Shown: in pieces, positions 22,899 to 33,542 of the stretch
Numbering within the stretch: position 1 is the first letter of the stretch
Layout: every line of letters begins with the position of its first letter
From: Brasenia schreberi
Taxonomy: Eukaryota; Streptophyta; Magnoliopsida; Nymphaeales; Cabombaceae
Length of the DNA stretch: 64,000 nucleotides
Reading direction: 5' to 3'
Assembly (NCBI GenBank): GCA_036023115.1
Contig: JAYKKT010000073.1
Span: 18,895,001-18,959,000 of the forward strand
Made by a program: the position numbers and the translations under genes
Notes under the pieces: generated by a model
What the model saw: only the letters and a program-made list of their open reading frames with translations
Told to the model about the DNA's origin: nothing
Databases searched by the model: none

Positions 22899-23556
22899 CA
22901 TATGACACATGTAATAACTTCTATATATCTATATAGTCCATTACAAAGGTGCCACCCACTTATGTCTGATGTGCATCATGCAGTTTGACACCCTCCTCCA
23001 ATAATATTGTAGTATATGACAATAGTAAGAAGGGCTCCGAAGACATACACCTCCTACAATGTACTTCAGCAACCTAACAATTTGATTTGAAACTAATAGA
23101 TGTATTTACATTCATTTTCAAGTACATTTTTTAATAATCGTACAATGTTGAGGATGGTCCATCTTATCTCGTAGAGAAGGCAATGCTCAATGCCTTCACT
23201 ATCTTCAAGAATGTCACGAGAGAGATAGAGAGGGGTTAGTGGTATGATAATAAAAAATATGAGAGCATATGTATACAAGCTAATCATATAGTGGCCAAAT
23301 GGTGCTTGTAGTATACATATATGTTGTAGATAGGTAGATAAAAATAGAGCCGGGTGCAACATGTTTGACTTTCATGATGAAATAGTTTCTCTCTCATGAG
23401 CTTAAAGTCATTGACGCCATTGCTTCCTCAATGGGTTGCTCATTCTTAATCCTTTCTATCAATCATAGTCTTCTAATTCCAACTGCTTCTTCATTAGTAT
23501 ATATTATACGATGAACTGACCTGAGGGCGCGAACTGTCACCAGTAGGGCAAGCTAC

Positions 23557-23674
23557 TAGGGATGACAATATTGACCCGATACAAACAGGGCAGAAAAGAC
23601 AGTACCAGATTCGGGTTTGGGACGGGTATAAGATGCCCGATTTATACCGACCCAAAGCTTGCCCGACCTGTACC

Positions 23675-23717
<43 letters not shown>

Positions 23718-24082
23718 GTTTGTGTGTATGTTTCTCTTTTTTATGTAGGTATTTATATATATATATATATATATATATCATGTATATGCATGTCTATGTA
23801 TATATAATATATATCAATATAAAATATATGTATATATAATATTTGTATGTATATATACACAATCATACACGCAAACAAATATATATATATATTTTGTATG
23901 TATGTATATACAAACATACACATGCAAACAAACACATATATATTATTATGACCCGGTTTTGCCCTGTATCCGCTCCGTACCCGTCGGGCAATGGAGAACC
24001 CCAACCCGTACTCACCCCTTTGAGGTTCGGGTCGGATCCGGGTATAGGTTACCCGTCCCGCCCCTCCCCGTTGCCATCCATA
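23557..24082. mobile_element. hAT-like MITE with internal TA repeats, next to the RPA43 5' end
   Basis: Starts TAGGGATGACAAT and ends GTTGCCATCCATA, which match as an imperfect inverted repeat (11 of 13). The flanks CAAGCTAC and CGAGCCAC agree at six of eight positions, consistent with a decayed 8-bp target-site duplication. Subterminal GGGTA/ACCCG motifs occur in both arms. The middle consists of expanded (TA)n runs (about 23679-23713 and 23755-23779). No coding sequence. Confidence 0.65.
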
Positions 24083-24306
24083 CGAGCCACGCTCTCTTCA
24101 GAAGGTGCGCCGTTTCCCTCGCTGTGGCGCCAAAATTTCGAAGGACGGGAAAATAAACCCTCGCAAATCCATCATTCCTTCCGCCGCCGGAGTTCATGTC
24201 CGGAGCACTCGCCGGAGTGACGCCGCCGATCGAAGTCCCGAGCGCGTGCTTTTGCACCGTCATCGACGCATCTTTTGGGTTTTACCTCTGCTACCGGCGA
24301 TCTAAT

Positions 24307-24315
24307 TTAGGGTTT
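24307..24315 (+). promoter_or_regulatory. Telo box in the RPA43 leader
   Basis: TTAGGGTTT lies 39 bases before the RPA43-like start codon, in the same orientation relative to transcription as the telo box of RPS20 in this window. Confidence 0.5.
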
Positions 24316-25873
24316 TGAGTTCCTTGGGTTTTGCTGAAGTACGACCTCGCTCAATGAGTGCGTTTAGGGTTTCAGAAGCGGATCTATGCGTTTACTTGCA
24401 TCCCTCGGGTTCGAGAAACGTTCCGAAAGCGCTCCGTCGTCAATTGAGTTCTCTCGTCTTAAAGTAATTGGCCTGCATCTTCACCTATTCGATCTCGCCT
24501 TCCTTTCTCTCCTTTTATCTTTTACTGGTAATCGTTAATGGGGATGCTCATTTTAGTTTCCGCTGCCGATTCTTTAGGAAATGTACATCATCTCGACAAT
24601 AGAAGAAATCGAAGTGATAGTAAGAACAGTGAAGGAAGTTTTGCTTCCGAGTAGTTTACGACTTCACGTGGAAGTCATTGATTGCTGCGATTGCCCTTAT
24701 TCGTTTTCGTCATTGTTGTATATATTTTTTCTGGTAGAGTGGACAAATATGTAATTACTGTGAACCGCACCCTTCAAAGGATCGCTCTTTGCATCGTTAA
24801 GATTAATTCACATGTTTTTTGGCATCTTTTATCTAGATTCTATTGTAATCGTTGTTCTTCTTTTTTAGTTCTCTATGAATAGTTCCGTTGATTTTGCTAG
24901 TGGATCCTGGACTTCGAATTTTGTGAAGCACACAAATGGCGGAGAAGCTGTTGTAACGTGTCAAAGAAGTATTCCAGGATTGTATTGGAGCAAATGTTAG
25001 GGATCTGGTGAGCTGAAAGTGGGATTTATCATTTAGGGATGTCGACATGTATATTCACGCATAATATGATGTAGGAGAATAATATTAGAATTTGTATATT
25101 ATTTGAACTTGTTTATCGCCTGGTAGAATGAGACATCAAACTCATGCCAATTTGAGTCAAAGTCATTGTCACTGTTTAGATGTTGTCTGGCAACTGCAAA
25201 CACATCTTATTTCCATATATTTATTGCCATACCTATGATACATGAATGTGTCTTTTGCAACATTTTTTCTTTTGCAACAATTCCATGAGCTAGTCTATTA
25301 TTGCTTCAAACTTGGAATGTAGTTCATATTTGAACTTATCATGCTGCCTATATTGCAGATTTGATGATCAATTTAACGGAGTGGTATCGGTTCATTATGA
25401 CATGAAAATTCTAGATAGAAACACATCGAAAATTCTGAATTCTTTATCGCCATATTTTGGTGTAAGATTGAGAACTAAACTTTTACTGTTCTCTCCAAAG
25501 CCGGGGATGCTTTTAGGTAATTCATTCTAATGTTCTTCCGTTCCATCGACGAACTCTTTAGCTTGAACCAGTAGATAATCGTGTGTTTACAATTGCTATG
25601 AGTGCAAATCTTGTTACATTTCATTTATAAATTCTAAAGTCAAGCCAGTCAATGACATGCATTTGTGATTGCACGAGTGCTCCTTTATGTTGCTTATTGA
25701 TGGGCTATTTAAATCTTCAGGAGCAAATTATATGTGGAGAACATAAGTAACTCGCTTCATATTACAAGAACCTTTTTTTCCAACTTAGGACATTTATTGT
25801 TGCAGCCTATAGCAAAGAATTTAAATGGGAGGGTTTGGTTTCATGTGATCTTAGGAAATGGTGTTGGTATTGT

Positions 25874-26822
25874 CAGTGTTATCCGTATTGTGGACCAAAA
25901 CAATACACTGGATCGTATAGGATACCTTATCGTTGTGTATCGTGCGATACGATACAAGGTATATGTATGATACGGGCGATACACCCTAAGCCTACTGTAA
26001 CATGTATCTAAGTGCACACACACTCACTTGCACATGCACACACACATACATTATATAAATATATCCTAAATCCTTGTTTTCAAGTTCTATTTGAAGTATT
26101 GCAAATTTGCAATAGTTAAGTCCCTTTTGCTGGAAAGGCTCGTGTATGATTGTTCAACTGCTTATTAGACCTTCTATTATCTATACGGAATGCCATCTTT
26201 TCTTACATACATCTCCCTTGTCTTGTTTAGGTTCCAAAGTTTCAAGGGACATGAAATGGTTTTGGTTATTGTTACGTTTCTTGCTGGAAAGGCATGTGCT
26301 TTGATAATTGACACGCATCAACATGATATCATTTCTTGATTTGAAAGGAAATCAATAATAGTGCTTCTCGTTTTGATTAAGTGGAATGTGAAACCTTTTA
26401 TTACAGCAAGATGGATTTGATTGCATGGTTCTACAATTGCAAATAAAGCTACAGTAAATGGAAAATGGTGTTTATTATGCTATTTCATGATCTAGAAAAA
26501 GGAGGAGAAGATGAAGATCATTTAGTTGATCCTGATTAGTGATTACAATATGTAATTCATTTTTCCAATTATGAAAGTTGAAATTTTGCTAAGGATGTAT
26601 TGCTTAAATGCTTTATACATTGAAAATTGAATGGTGATTGATGAATATTTACTCAAATTATGAAATTATATGAATTGTCTAGAATTATCATGATTTTTCT
26701 TGATTTTGTATGTTTTTTTTTTATTTTTTTCAATTTTTTAGTATTAAAAATGATATCATGCCGATACTTATCTTATCATGGACCAAAGCGATACATGATA
26801 CAATACTATACAAACAACAATG
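25874..26822. mobile_element. hAT-superfamily nonautonomous element, older copy (949 bp)
   Basis: Flanked by a perfect 8-bp duplication GGTATTGT (25866-25873 and 26823-26830). Ends CAGTGTTAT and ACAACAATG form an imperfect inverted repeat. Near the ends lie GATACGATAC/GGGCGATACACCC-type subterminal motifs. At about 26497-26553 it retains GGAGAAGATGAAGATCATTT, matching the acidic transposase tail of the element at 31984-33181. It lies in intron 2 of the RPA43-like gene. Confidence 0.85.
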
Positions 26823-27228
26823 GGTATTGTATTGCAAATTCTAGGTACCAACTCTCTAGCTTGGAAATGGAGATTTGTGTGAAATAGTGTGTCAACTTTG
26901 TGAAACCCTTTGATGAGAAACTTACTGAATCGGCCAAACTTATGTCTGTGTGCTCGATTGGTATCTGATCTGTATGGTCAGCAGTGGCTGATCTAAAAAA
27001 AGTTTAAGGATGGGGCAAATAGTCCACATAACTTTCTTGGATGGGGTAAACATGAAGTATAGCCCATGGTTTCAATCATGAGCTGTACACTCTATTAGTT
27101 TTCCATATTTTGGGTGGGACAAAAGCCCCACCTCGGCCCATTGTACATCCACAACTGATCGTCAGGGACCATTAATTGTTTCAGAATGATTAATTTTAAT
27201 TCATGCTTATATTTTAGTGCTGGAAACA

Positions 27229-27674
27229 AAGAATCCATGTTTAGATGTCTGTGGTTCTGAGTGTTGGGCATTTAATCATCAACATGTACAAAAGATGTCT
27301 GTGGCAGAAATGAAGATGTTGAGATGGATGAGTGGTCATACAAGAAAAGACTGTATACATAATGAGGTTATTAGAAACAAATTAGGAGTGACATCAATAG
27401 AGGATAAAACGAGAGAACATCGTTTAAGATGGTTTGGACATAGAAAGAAGATCAAAAGAAGAACTTGTAAGAAGGTTAGAAAAACTAAATTTGGAAAATA
27501 TTAAAAGAGGTAGAGGACGACCACAAAAGTGTTGGAAAGAAACAATAAAGAATGATCTAGTTTATTGGGAGTTAACTGCTAACATGACACACGATAGGAA
27601 TCTGTGGAAACAAAGAATCCATGTAGCTGACCCCGTCTAGTATGGGAAAAGGCTTAGTTGTTGTTTGTATTCTG
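27229..27674 (+). mobile_element. RTE LINE, 5'-truncated (copy D)
   Basis: Carries the last approximately 430 bp of the family. An open stretch at 27217-27504 includes [20 protein letters not shown], and the 3' end is CCCCGTCTAGTATGGG, AAAAGGCTTAG and a short TTG tail. GTGCTGGAAACA occurs at 27217-27228 and 27675-27686, a 12-bp target-site duplication. Inserted in intron 2 of the RPA43-like gene. Confidence 0.85.
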
Positions 27675-28353
27675 GTGCTGGAAACAGTTGATAAGGATGT
27701 GTGCAACTTGGTAAGTAGCATAGCTAGGTTATGGACCACTATGTTTTACAGTGAATAAGTATGCTACAGACCAAGCTGGTGATATGATGGTGTGAGTTGA
27801 TGAGTGCGATGTTTGAATTGTCTCATTTGGTGTCTGTTTTTGCCATATGGATCATGTCGAACCATCATACTGGTTTGGTCAAATGTTGTCATTTCTTGGG
27901 TTCTTCTTATCTTTCATTTGCAATGAACCTCATACCTTGTCTTTTGCCTTGAAGAAGGTGTAGTTTGGTATGAGGCAAGCTAAATGTTGCATGTCCTTTT
28001 GTTGCTTTTCTTTACCTTTATAATTTTTCTGTGGTTTAGTTGTTGTAATTTTAGTGTCTTTCCTTGTCTCTTAGCTAAAAAAATGCATTGTTCAAAAGGT
28101 TGTTTGCATGTAAAAACTTTCAATGGGTTGTGAATGGCTAATACTTGCATTTTGTATTTGAATTCTAGTAGCTTCCTTCTCGATTATTTGGTTGCTGATG
28201 AAAGACTACTTTCCTTAAAATACGATGTACTATCATTATTTTGACATAAGCATTTGATTTTGTGTTTCAGAAGGGAAGGTCACCACAATTGGATTGGATT
28301 TCATCCATGTCATTGTTTTTGGCATCTTGGTCGCAACCATTTCATTTGATGAC

Positions 28354-28720
28354 TGTAAATATTCGTCAATGAACGAAGGTTGATATTGCACGAATCAAGT
28401 TCACCAAGTTGCCAAGTGTCAAATGACATTCAATCACGAATGTAGATCTTCAAGAATAACCAACGAGAGCGGAAGCACATACAAAGCAAGTCAAAAAGCA
28501 GTGCTAGATTGAATACTTTATTTATGAATTGATGGAGTATTTATACACAACATAAGGTGTGCGAGTAAGCAACAAGAGAAAGAAGGAACCAAGCTAGTGT
28601 TGGCTGGCCGGGCTGCACTAGCCGTTGGGGACAGGCTACTAGCCGTTGGAGCTCCCAACGGTAGTGGTGGCCCTGGTCTTGCCTCAAACTTGGGTTACCC
28701 GTGCTCTTATTACATTAACA
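28354..28720 (-). repeat. 3' LTR of the nonautonomous element (367 bp)
   Basis: Read on the minus strand it begins TGTTAATGTAATAAG and ends ATATTTACA. It carries a TATA-like GTATAAATACTC near 28543 (minus). Longer than its partner because the partner has internal deletions. Confidence 0.85.
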
Positions 28721-29149
28721 CCCCCCTCAAAATTACGGAGAATACAACGAAAGTTTATCCAACATAAATCAAATACAACTCAATTTTCAACGAACTTGTT
28801 ACAAAAATTTATACAAAATTAGTATCCAAGTTGCCACAACTTCCTTTGAAACAACTCCAAATCATCGTTCCATAATCAATGTGTTAACTTATTTTTCATC
28901 CTGCATAAAAATCAAAGAAGTATCAATACATATATTTGCTCAATCTTAATGAAATCACAAAGATAATGTACAATATCTAATCCAGAGGGTAAACAAAAAA
29001 AATGAGTCAAATAAGTTCATGAAGTTGATAAACTCATTTGAAAGAAAACATTGATATCATTCAAATAGAATTGTGTATAATAACTATATTCATAAATCAC
29101 TACAAACTTGTGATATTATAAGGGGACCTTGGTATATCAAAAAAGCATT

Positions 29150-29415
29150 TTAAGGTTATGCTCAAAACCCAAGTTTTAAGGACAAACTTGAACCCAAACA
29201 AGCTTTTTAAGGCAAAGCTCAAAACCTTCAAATCAAACAAGCTTTTTAAAGTTAAGTTCAAAACCCGCCAAGTCAAACAAGTTTTTTAATATTAAGCTCA
29301 AAACCTGCCAAGTCAAACAAGCTTTAAGGCTAAGCTCAAACCCAGGTTTTGAGGAAAAACTCGAACCCAAACAAGCTTTTTAAGGCAAAGCTCAAAACCT
29401 TCAAATCAAACATAC
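29150..29415. repeat. Short tandem repeats of about 45-50 bp inside the LTR element
   Basis: Repeated copies of AAGCTCAAAACC followed by AAATCAAACAAGCTTTTTAA (or CCAAGTCAAACAAGC) occur at least five times with small changes. Confidence 0.75.
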
Positions 29416-29564
29416 AATTCCCAAGGCCCTTAAATATCCTTTAAACTCAAAAGTGATTCTATGGTTCTAAAAGTAAGATAATCTATTTGAATGATTAAAA
29501 CAAGTCAAAGGAATCAACTTCGTGCTTTTTAAAAGGTCTCACAAGGTTTGTTAAAATCATAACA

Positions 29565-30450
29565 TCAAGATAACTATAAGCCTTTTTAAATATTGATTAC
29601 TCTCCAACCAAAAGGCCAACGACATAGAACATTTTAATCACAAAGATTTCTAACAAAAGGCCAACAATTAGAGATCGTAATTTTATAAGAAAAACAACCT
29701 TAAAGTTATCAAGATCACAAATCTTCAAATAATAATTTGTTAAAACACTTCTATCACTTACAAGTTAATCAAGATAACTATAAGTCTTTTTCAATATTGA
29801 TTACTCTCCAACCAAAAAGCCAACAACATGGAACATCTTAATGACAAAGATTTCCAACAAAAGGCCAACAAATGGAGATCATAATCTCATGAAAAAGCAA
29901 CTTTAAAGTTATCAAGATCACAAATCTTCAAATAAGTGCATCTTCAATTTTCAACTAATTTCCAACCAAAGGCCAAAAATATTCATCTTAGTCATACAAG
30001 TACATTCAACTCATTATCAACAAACATTTTTCTAAGTGTCTCAAACAACAATAAGTATATCTTCAAGCATTAATTGATTTCCAACAAAAGGCCACCAACA
30101 TGAAGCACCTTAATCACAAAGGTCTTTAACAAAAGGCTAACAACATGGATCTCATTTACACAAGAAGATATCCCTTATCGTTTTCCAACAAATACATTTT
30201 CGAACTTATCAATAGCCAAGTTTGAAATCGTATCAAAATTTGAAATAACAATAAGTGCATCTTAAAATATCAATTAATTTCCAACAAAAGGCCACCAACA
30301 TGAAGCACCTTAATCACAATGGTCTTCAACAAAAGGCCAACAACATGGATCTCAATTATACAAGAAGATACCCCTTATTGTTTTCCAATAAATACATTTT
30401 CGAATTTATCAATATACAAGTTTGAAATCATTCAATTGTAAACACATTTT
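29565..30450. repeat. Tandem repeats of about 200 bp inside the LTR element
   Basis: Units beginning TCAAGATAACTATAAG occur at 29565 and 29769. Units beginning CAATAAGT(A/G) occur at 30049 and 30249. Each contains CCAACAAAAGGCCA(A/C)CAACATG. Neighbouring units are nearly identical over long stretches. The two pairs are related to each other but more diverged. Confidence 0.8.
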
Positions 30451-31983
30451 TCTTCTAAACATGCTATCAAACAATTTGATTTAACTCCGTAAGTACATAA
30501 TCAAGATTACATATAACCAAGTTGGAAGGAACACACCTGGATGTATTCAAGTCTGAATACCATGCACAACGTAATTGGGTCGAATAGCCAAATCTGTTCA
30601 TTTAACTCAACAATGCAAGTACTATACAAACATGCAATAATATTAAGTGCAACAGAAAAGATTCATGTTTTCATGAGAAGGGAACGCAGTAAACCATTAA
30701 AATATTCCAATAATCAAACTAAACCCATGTTTCTCATCAATAAGTCCATCTAAAACACGTAGAGCTTAATATTTTCAAATCAAGGATAAGAAAAAGTGGT
30801 TCTCACAAAAACAAACTGATATTATTGGAATATTGCATATCCCAACCATCACCACAAGACAAATCGAACCCAAGTAATTCTGAAAGCAACCACCATAACA
30901 AAGAGTGCAAGACTAGCCGAATTCACATGGCAAACAAAGAATGACACTTGATATCGTGATAAGTAAACAAGCCAAACAAGACCACATATAGAGAATCAAC
31001 AATTAGTTAAGTACTCAATCTTTATTAAACCAATTTTCAAAGACAAAAGGGCAAAGCTATTTCAACCCTTATCAAGTCACTCAAATGCCAAAACCCGAAC
31101 AGAACTTCATAAGAGAAACCAAGGAGAGATACCGAAAACACATCAACAAACAAACAGTCGCAACCAACAAAGGACAATTAGCACTAAAAAACACAGTGAT
31201 TTCTTCAAAAATCCAAGTAATTATTTAATGACCATTTCAAAAACATGCTTCAAGAAATCTTAAGTTATCATGTTTGCACCGAAACAACATAGGATTTTTC
31301 AAAGAAAGGGGAGATAAACTAATAAACCATCCTTAATCCAAAATAGATCGCATAATGTTCTTATAACAACCATGAACTAAAAAACCAAGTAACAACCACT
31401 ATTAAGATTCATAGCAAAAGAAAGCAAATTTCTACATAAAACGTAGATATAGGTAACAAGACTATTGTTCATGGACAAACAAACTGAGAAGATTGAGATT
31501 TGAGAAATGAAGCAATGCAACACGAATGAACTAATCTATCGTCTTCTTCAAATTCATTAAGGGTAAGATATGGATCAATAACAAAGGACAAAGATAAAAT
31601 ACTATATATATATATATTTTGAAAAACGAGAATGTCAAAAATATTATTACTACCTCATTGCCTTTTATAAACAACAACTAAGTTTTCAAATGTTTCAAAC
31701 ATATCAAACATAGCCACAAATTTTCTTTAGTCAAGAATCGTTTGTTAAAATCAAAAGTTCAATTTCAAAACATAAGCATATATACAAGAAAACCATAATC
31801 ATATATTTCTAAGAAAGTTATATCTTTAAACACATTGCTATTCCAAGATTTCCACGGAAACAACATAATCGATTGAGAACTTTATTATTTTCCTTCAATT
31901 TTCAAGATAAACATATTTTCTAAAGTTACCTTGAACTTTGAAATGTCAAAAACCAATAATCGTAGAATTTTTAAAGTTGACAC

Positions 31984-33181
31984 CAGTGTTGTTCGTATCG
32001 CACCGTATCGTATCGTGGGCCACCACGATGCGATACCACGATACGATACGGGGCCCCGTATCGCAGATGCGGGCGTATCGCACCGTATCGTGCGATACGG
32101 CCCGTATCGTGCGATACGGCCCGTATCGCATCGTATCGCCCGTATCGTACGATACGGGCGATACGCCCTGGGACCCTTATAAAGGGTCCCGGCCTGAGAG
32201 AAACCCGCGATTTTTCGCGGGTTTCCTCTCTCCTTTTGGGTTCTTCAAGCTCCCTAAGAGCCGGTTTTCGCCTCCTTGGTGTTCAAAGCTCTAAAATCGT
32301 GCCCTACGGTGTCCGTCCAAACCTCCAAACTCGGATTTAGGTATATTTTTAATGTTTTTTCCCTTTTTTTCCTTTATATTTATTGTTTTTTGTGTTATTT
32401 CGATTTTTTTTTTCCTTTATATTTATTGCCTCCTTGGAACAAAAAAGGCTTAATGATTTGGTTTATATTCGTTGTAACATGTGCTTTCGTGAAAGGTAAT
32501 GTTGTATTACTTTCAAATTTTCAATTCGATATTATTTAACTTCAGTTTTCAATTGTTAATATTACTTACTAATTGTTTATCTTTGTTTGTGTCGTAGGCA
32601 ATTAAAAAAAGTAAATAGAGAAGAAAGTCAGTTCGATCCAATAAGTTTGGATAATTTTGATATATTAGAAGATTGGGTTATGGAAGACACTGAAGAAAAT
32701 GCCCTCCTAACAGAAGAAGACGTTGCCTGGATTAATTTGGAAGGAGCGCAACAACATTATGGAGATGAAGAATTTGATTTTGAAGAAGAAGGTGTGGGCG
32801 TGGCTGATGATGATGAGGATCTGCAACAAGGAGAAGATGAAGATTATTTAGTTGATGATCCTGATTACAATTTGTAAAATGTAACATTATATGTAATTGT
32901 AGTGTACTGTAAAGTGTAAACTATGTCTGTATTTTATTTTTTGGATTCAAAATATGTAAATTTGGATGCAATTGTTCAATGCTGAATGCTCAATCTGTAC
33001 TAAACTTACATTATATGAATTTAAAGCAATTATCAGATTTTTCCTGATTTTTTTCTGATTTTTTTCAATTTTTTTTTAAAATTATTTTTGCATTATTTTA
33101 ATATTAAAGTATGATACGATACGATACGCCCGTATCGTGGAGCCCAGCGATACACGATACGATACGCGTCAGACAACACTG
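31984..33181 (+). mobile_element. hAT-superfamily element, internally deleted, nested in the LTR element (1198 bp)
   Basis: Flanked by a perfect 8-bp duplication GTTGACAC (31976-31983; 33182-33189). Termini CAGTGTTGT and ACAACACTG form a 9-bp perfect inverted repeat. Both subterminal regions carry many (G/C)GTATCG/CGATAC(G) units, densest at 31997-32170, as expected for hAT transposase binding sites. A start-proximal part and the catalytic core of a transposase are absent. Only a C-terminal piece remains (32598-32877). It is inserted about 45 bp inside the 5' LTR of the host element. Confidence 0.9.
32598..32877 (+). pseudogene. C-terminal fragment of a hAT transposase
   Basis: Follows an AG acceptor (GTCGTAG, ending 32597). 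It encodes an acidic tail with FDPISLDNFDILEDWVMED and EDEDYLVDDPDYNL before the stop at 32875-32877. Acidic C-terminal tails after the dimerisation region are common in plant hAT/DUF659-type transposases. That identification is inferred from its location inside an element with hAT ends, not from a catalytic motif. Confidence 0.55.
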
Positions 33182-33234
33182 GTTGACACGCTTCTCAATG
33201 CGCTCAATATCTTCAATCCGAGGCTCTGATACTA

Positions 33235-33542
33235 TGTAAATATTCGTCAATGAACGAAGGTTTATTGCACGAATCAAGTTCACCAAGTCGCCAAGAGTCA
33301 AATGACATTCAATCACGAATGTCGATCTTCAAGAATAACCAACGAGAGCGAAGACACATACAAAACAAGTCAAAAAGCAGTGCTAGACTGCATAGACAAC
33401 ATAAGGTGTGAGAGTAAGCAACAAAAGGAAGAAGGAACCAAGCTAGTGCTGGCCGGCCTATAGTAGCCGTTGGAGCTCCCTGGCCCTACATCAAACTTGG
33501 GTTGCACGGGTCCTAGTGGCCCGTGCCCTTATTACATTAACA
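33235..33542 (-). repeat. 5' LTR of the nonautonomous element (308 bp)
   Basis: Matches the LTR at 28354-28720 from end to end. Internal deletions relative to that copy include about 45 bp around 33393 and pieces near 33450-33480. Confidence 0.85.

Larger units (their letters stand above)
28354..33542 (-). mobile_element. Complete nonautonomous LTR retrotransposon (copia-type signals), inserted in RPA43 exon 3
   Basis: Two related LTRs bound the element: 28354-28720 and 33235-33542, both starting TGTAAATATTCGTCAATGAA and ending ATTACATTAACA as read on the plus strand. A 5-bp duplication ATGAC lies immediately outside (28349-28353; 33543-33547). A primer-binding-site-like GTATCAGAGC lies just inside the right LTR on the minus strand (about 33221-33232), and a polypurine-type tract (TTTTGAGGGGGG, minus) lies inside the left LTR. 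The right LTR is therefore the 5' LTR. About 3.3 kb of the interior is noncoding and repeat-rich; the rest is an inserted hAT element. No gag, protease, integrase or RT was recognised, so it must have depended on another element. The LTRs differ by several substitutions and indels of tens of bases, so the insertion is not recent. Confidence 0.9.

Noticed and set aside
23633..24004. Tyr/Ile-rich open frames
   Set aside because: They are translations of TA and CA repeats inside a MITE.
32587..32877. Independent host gene for a small acidic protein
   Set aside because: It lies within hAT terminal repeats and an 8-bp target duplication and recurs, decayed, in the sister element at 25874-26822.
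28354..33542. CRISPR-like interpretation of the regular repeats in the LTR element
   Set aside because: The repeats are long, adjacent and without unique spacers, in a plant nuclear LTR element.
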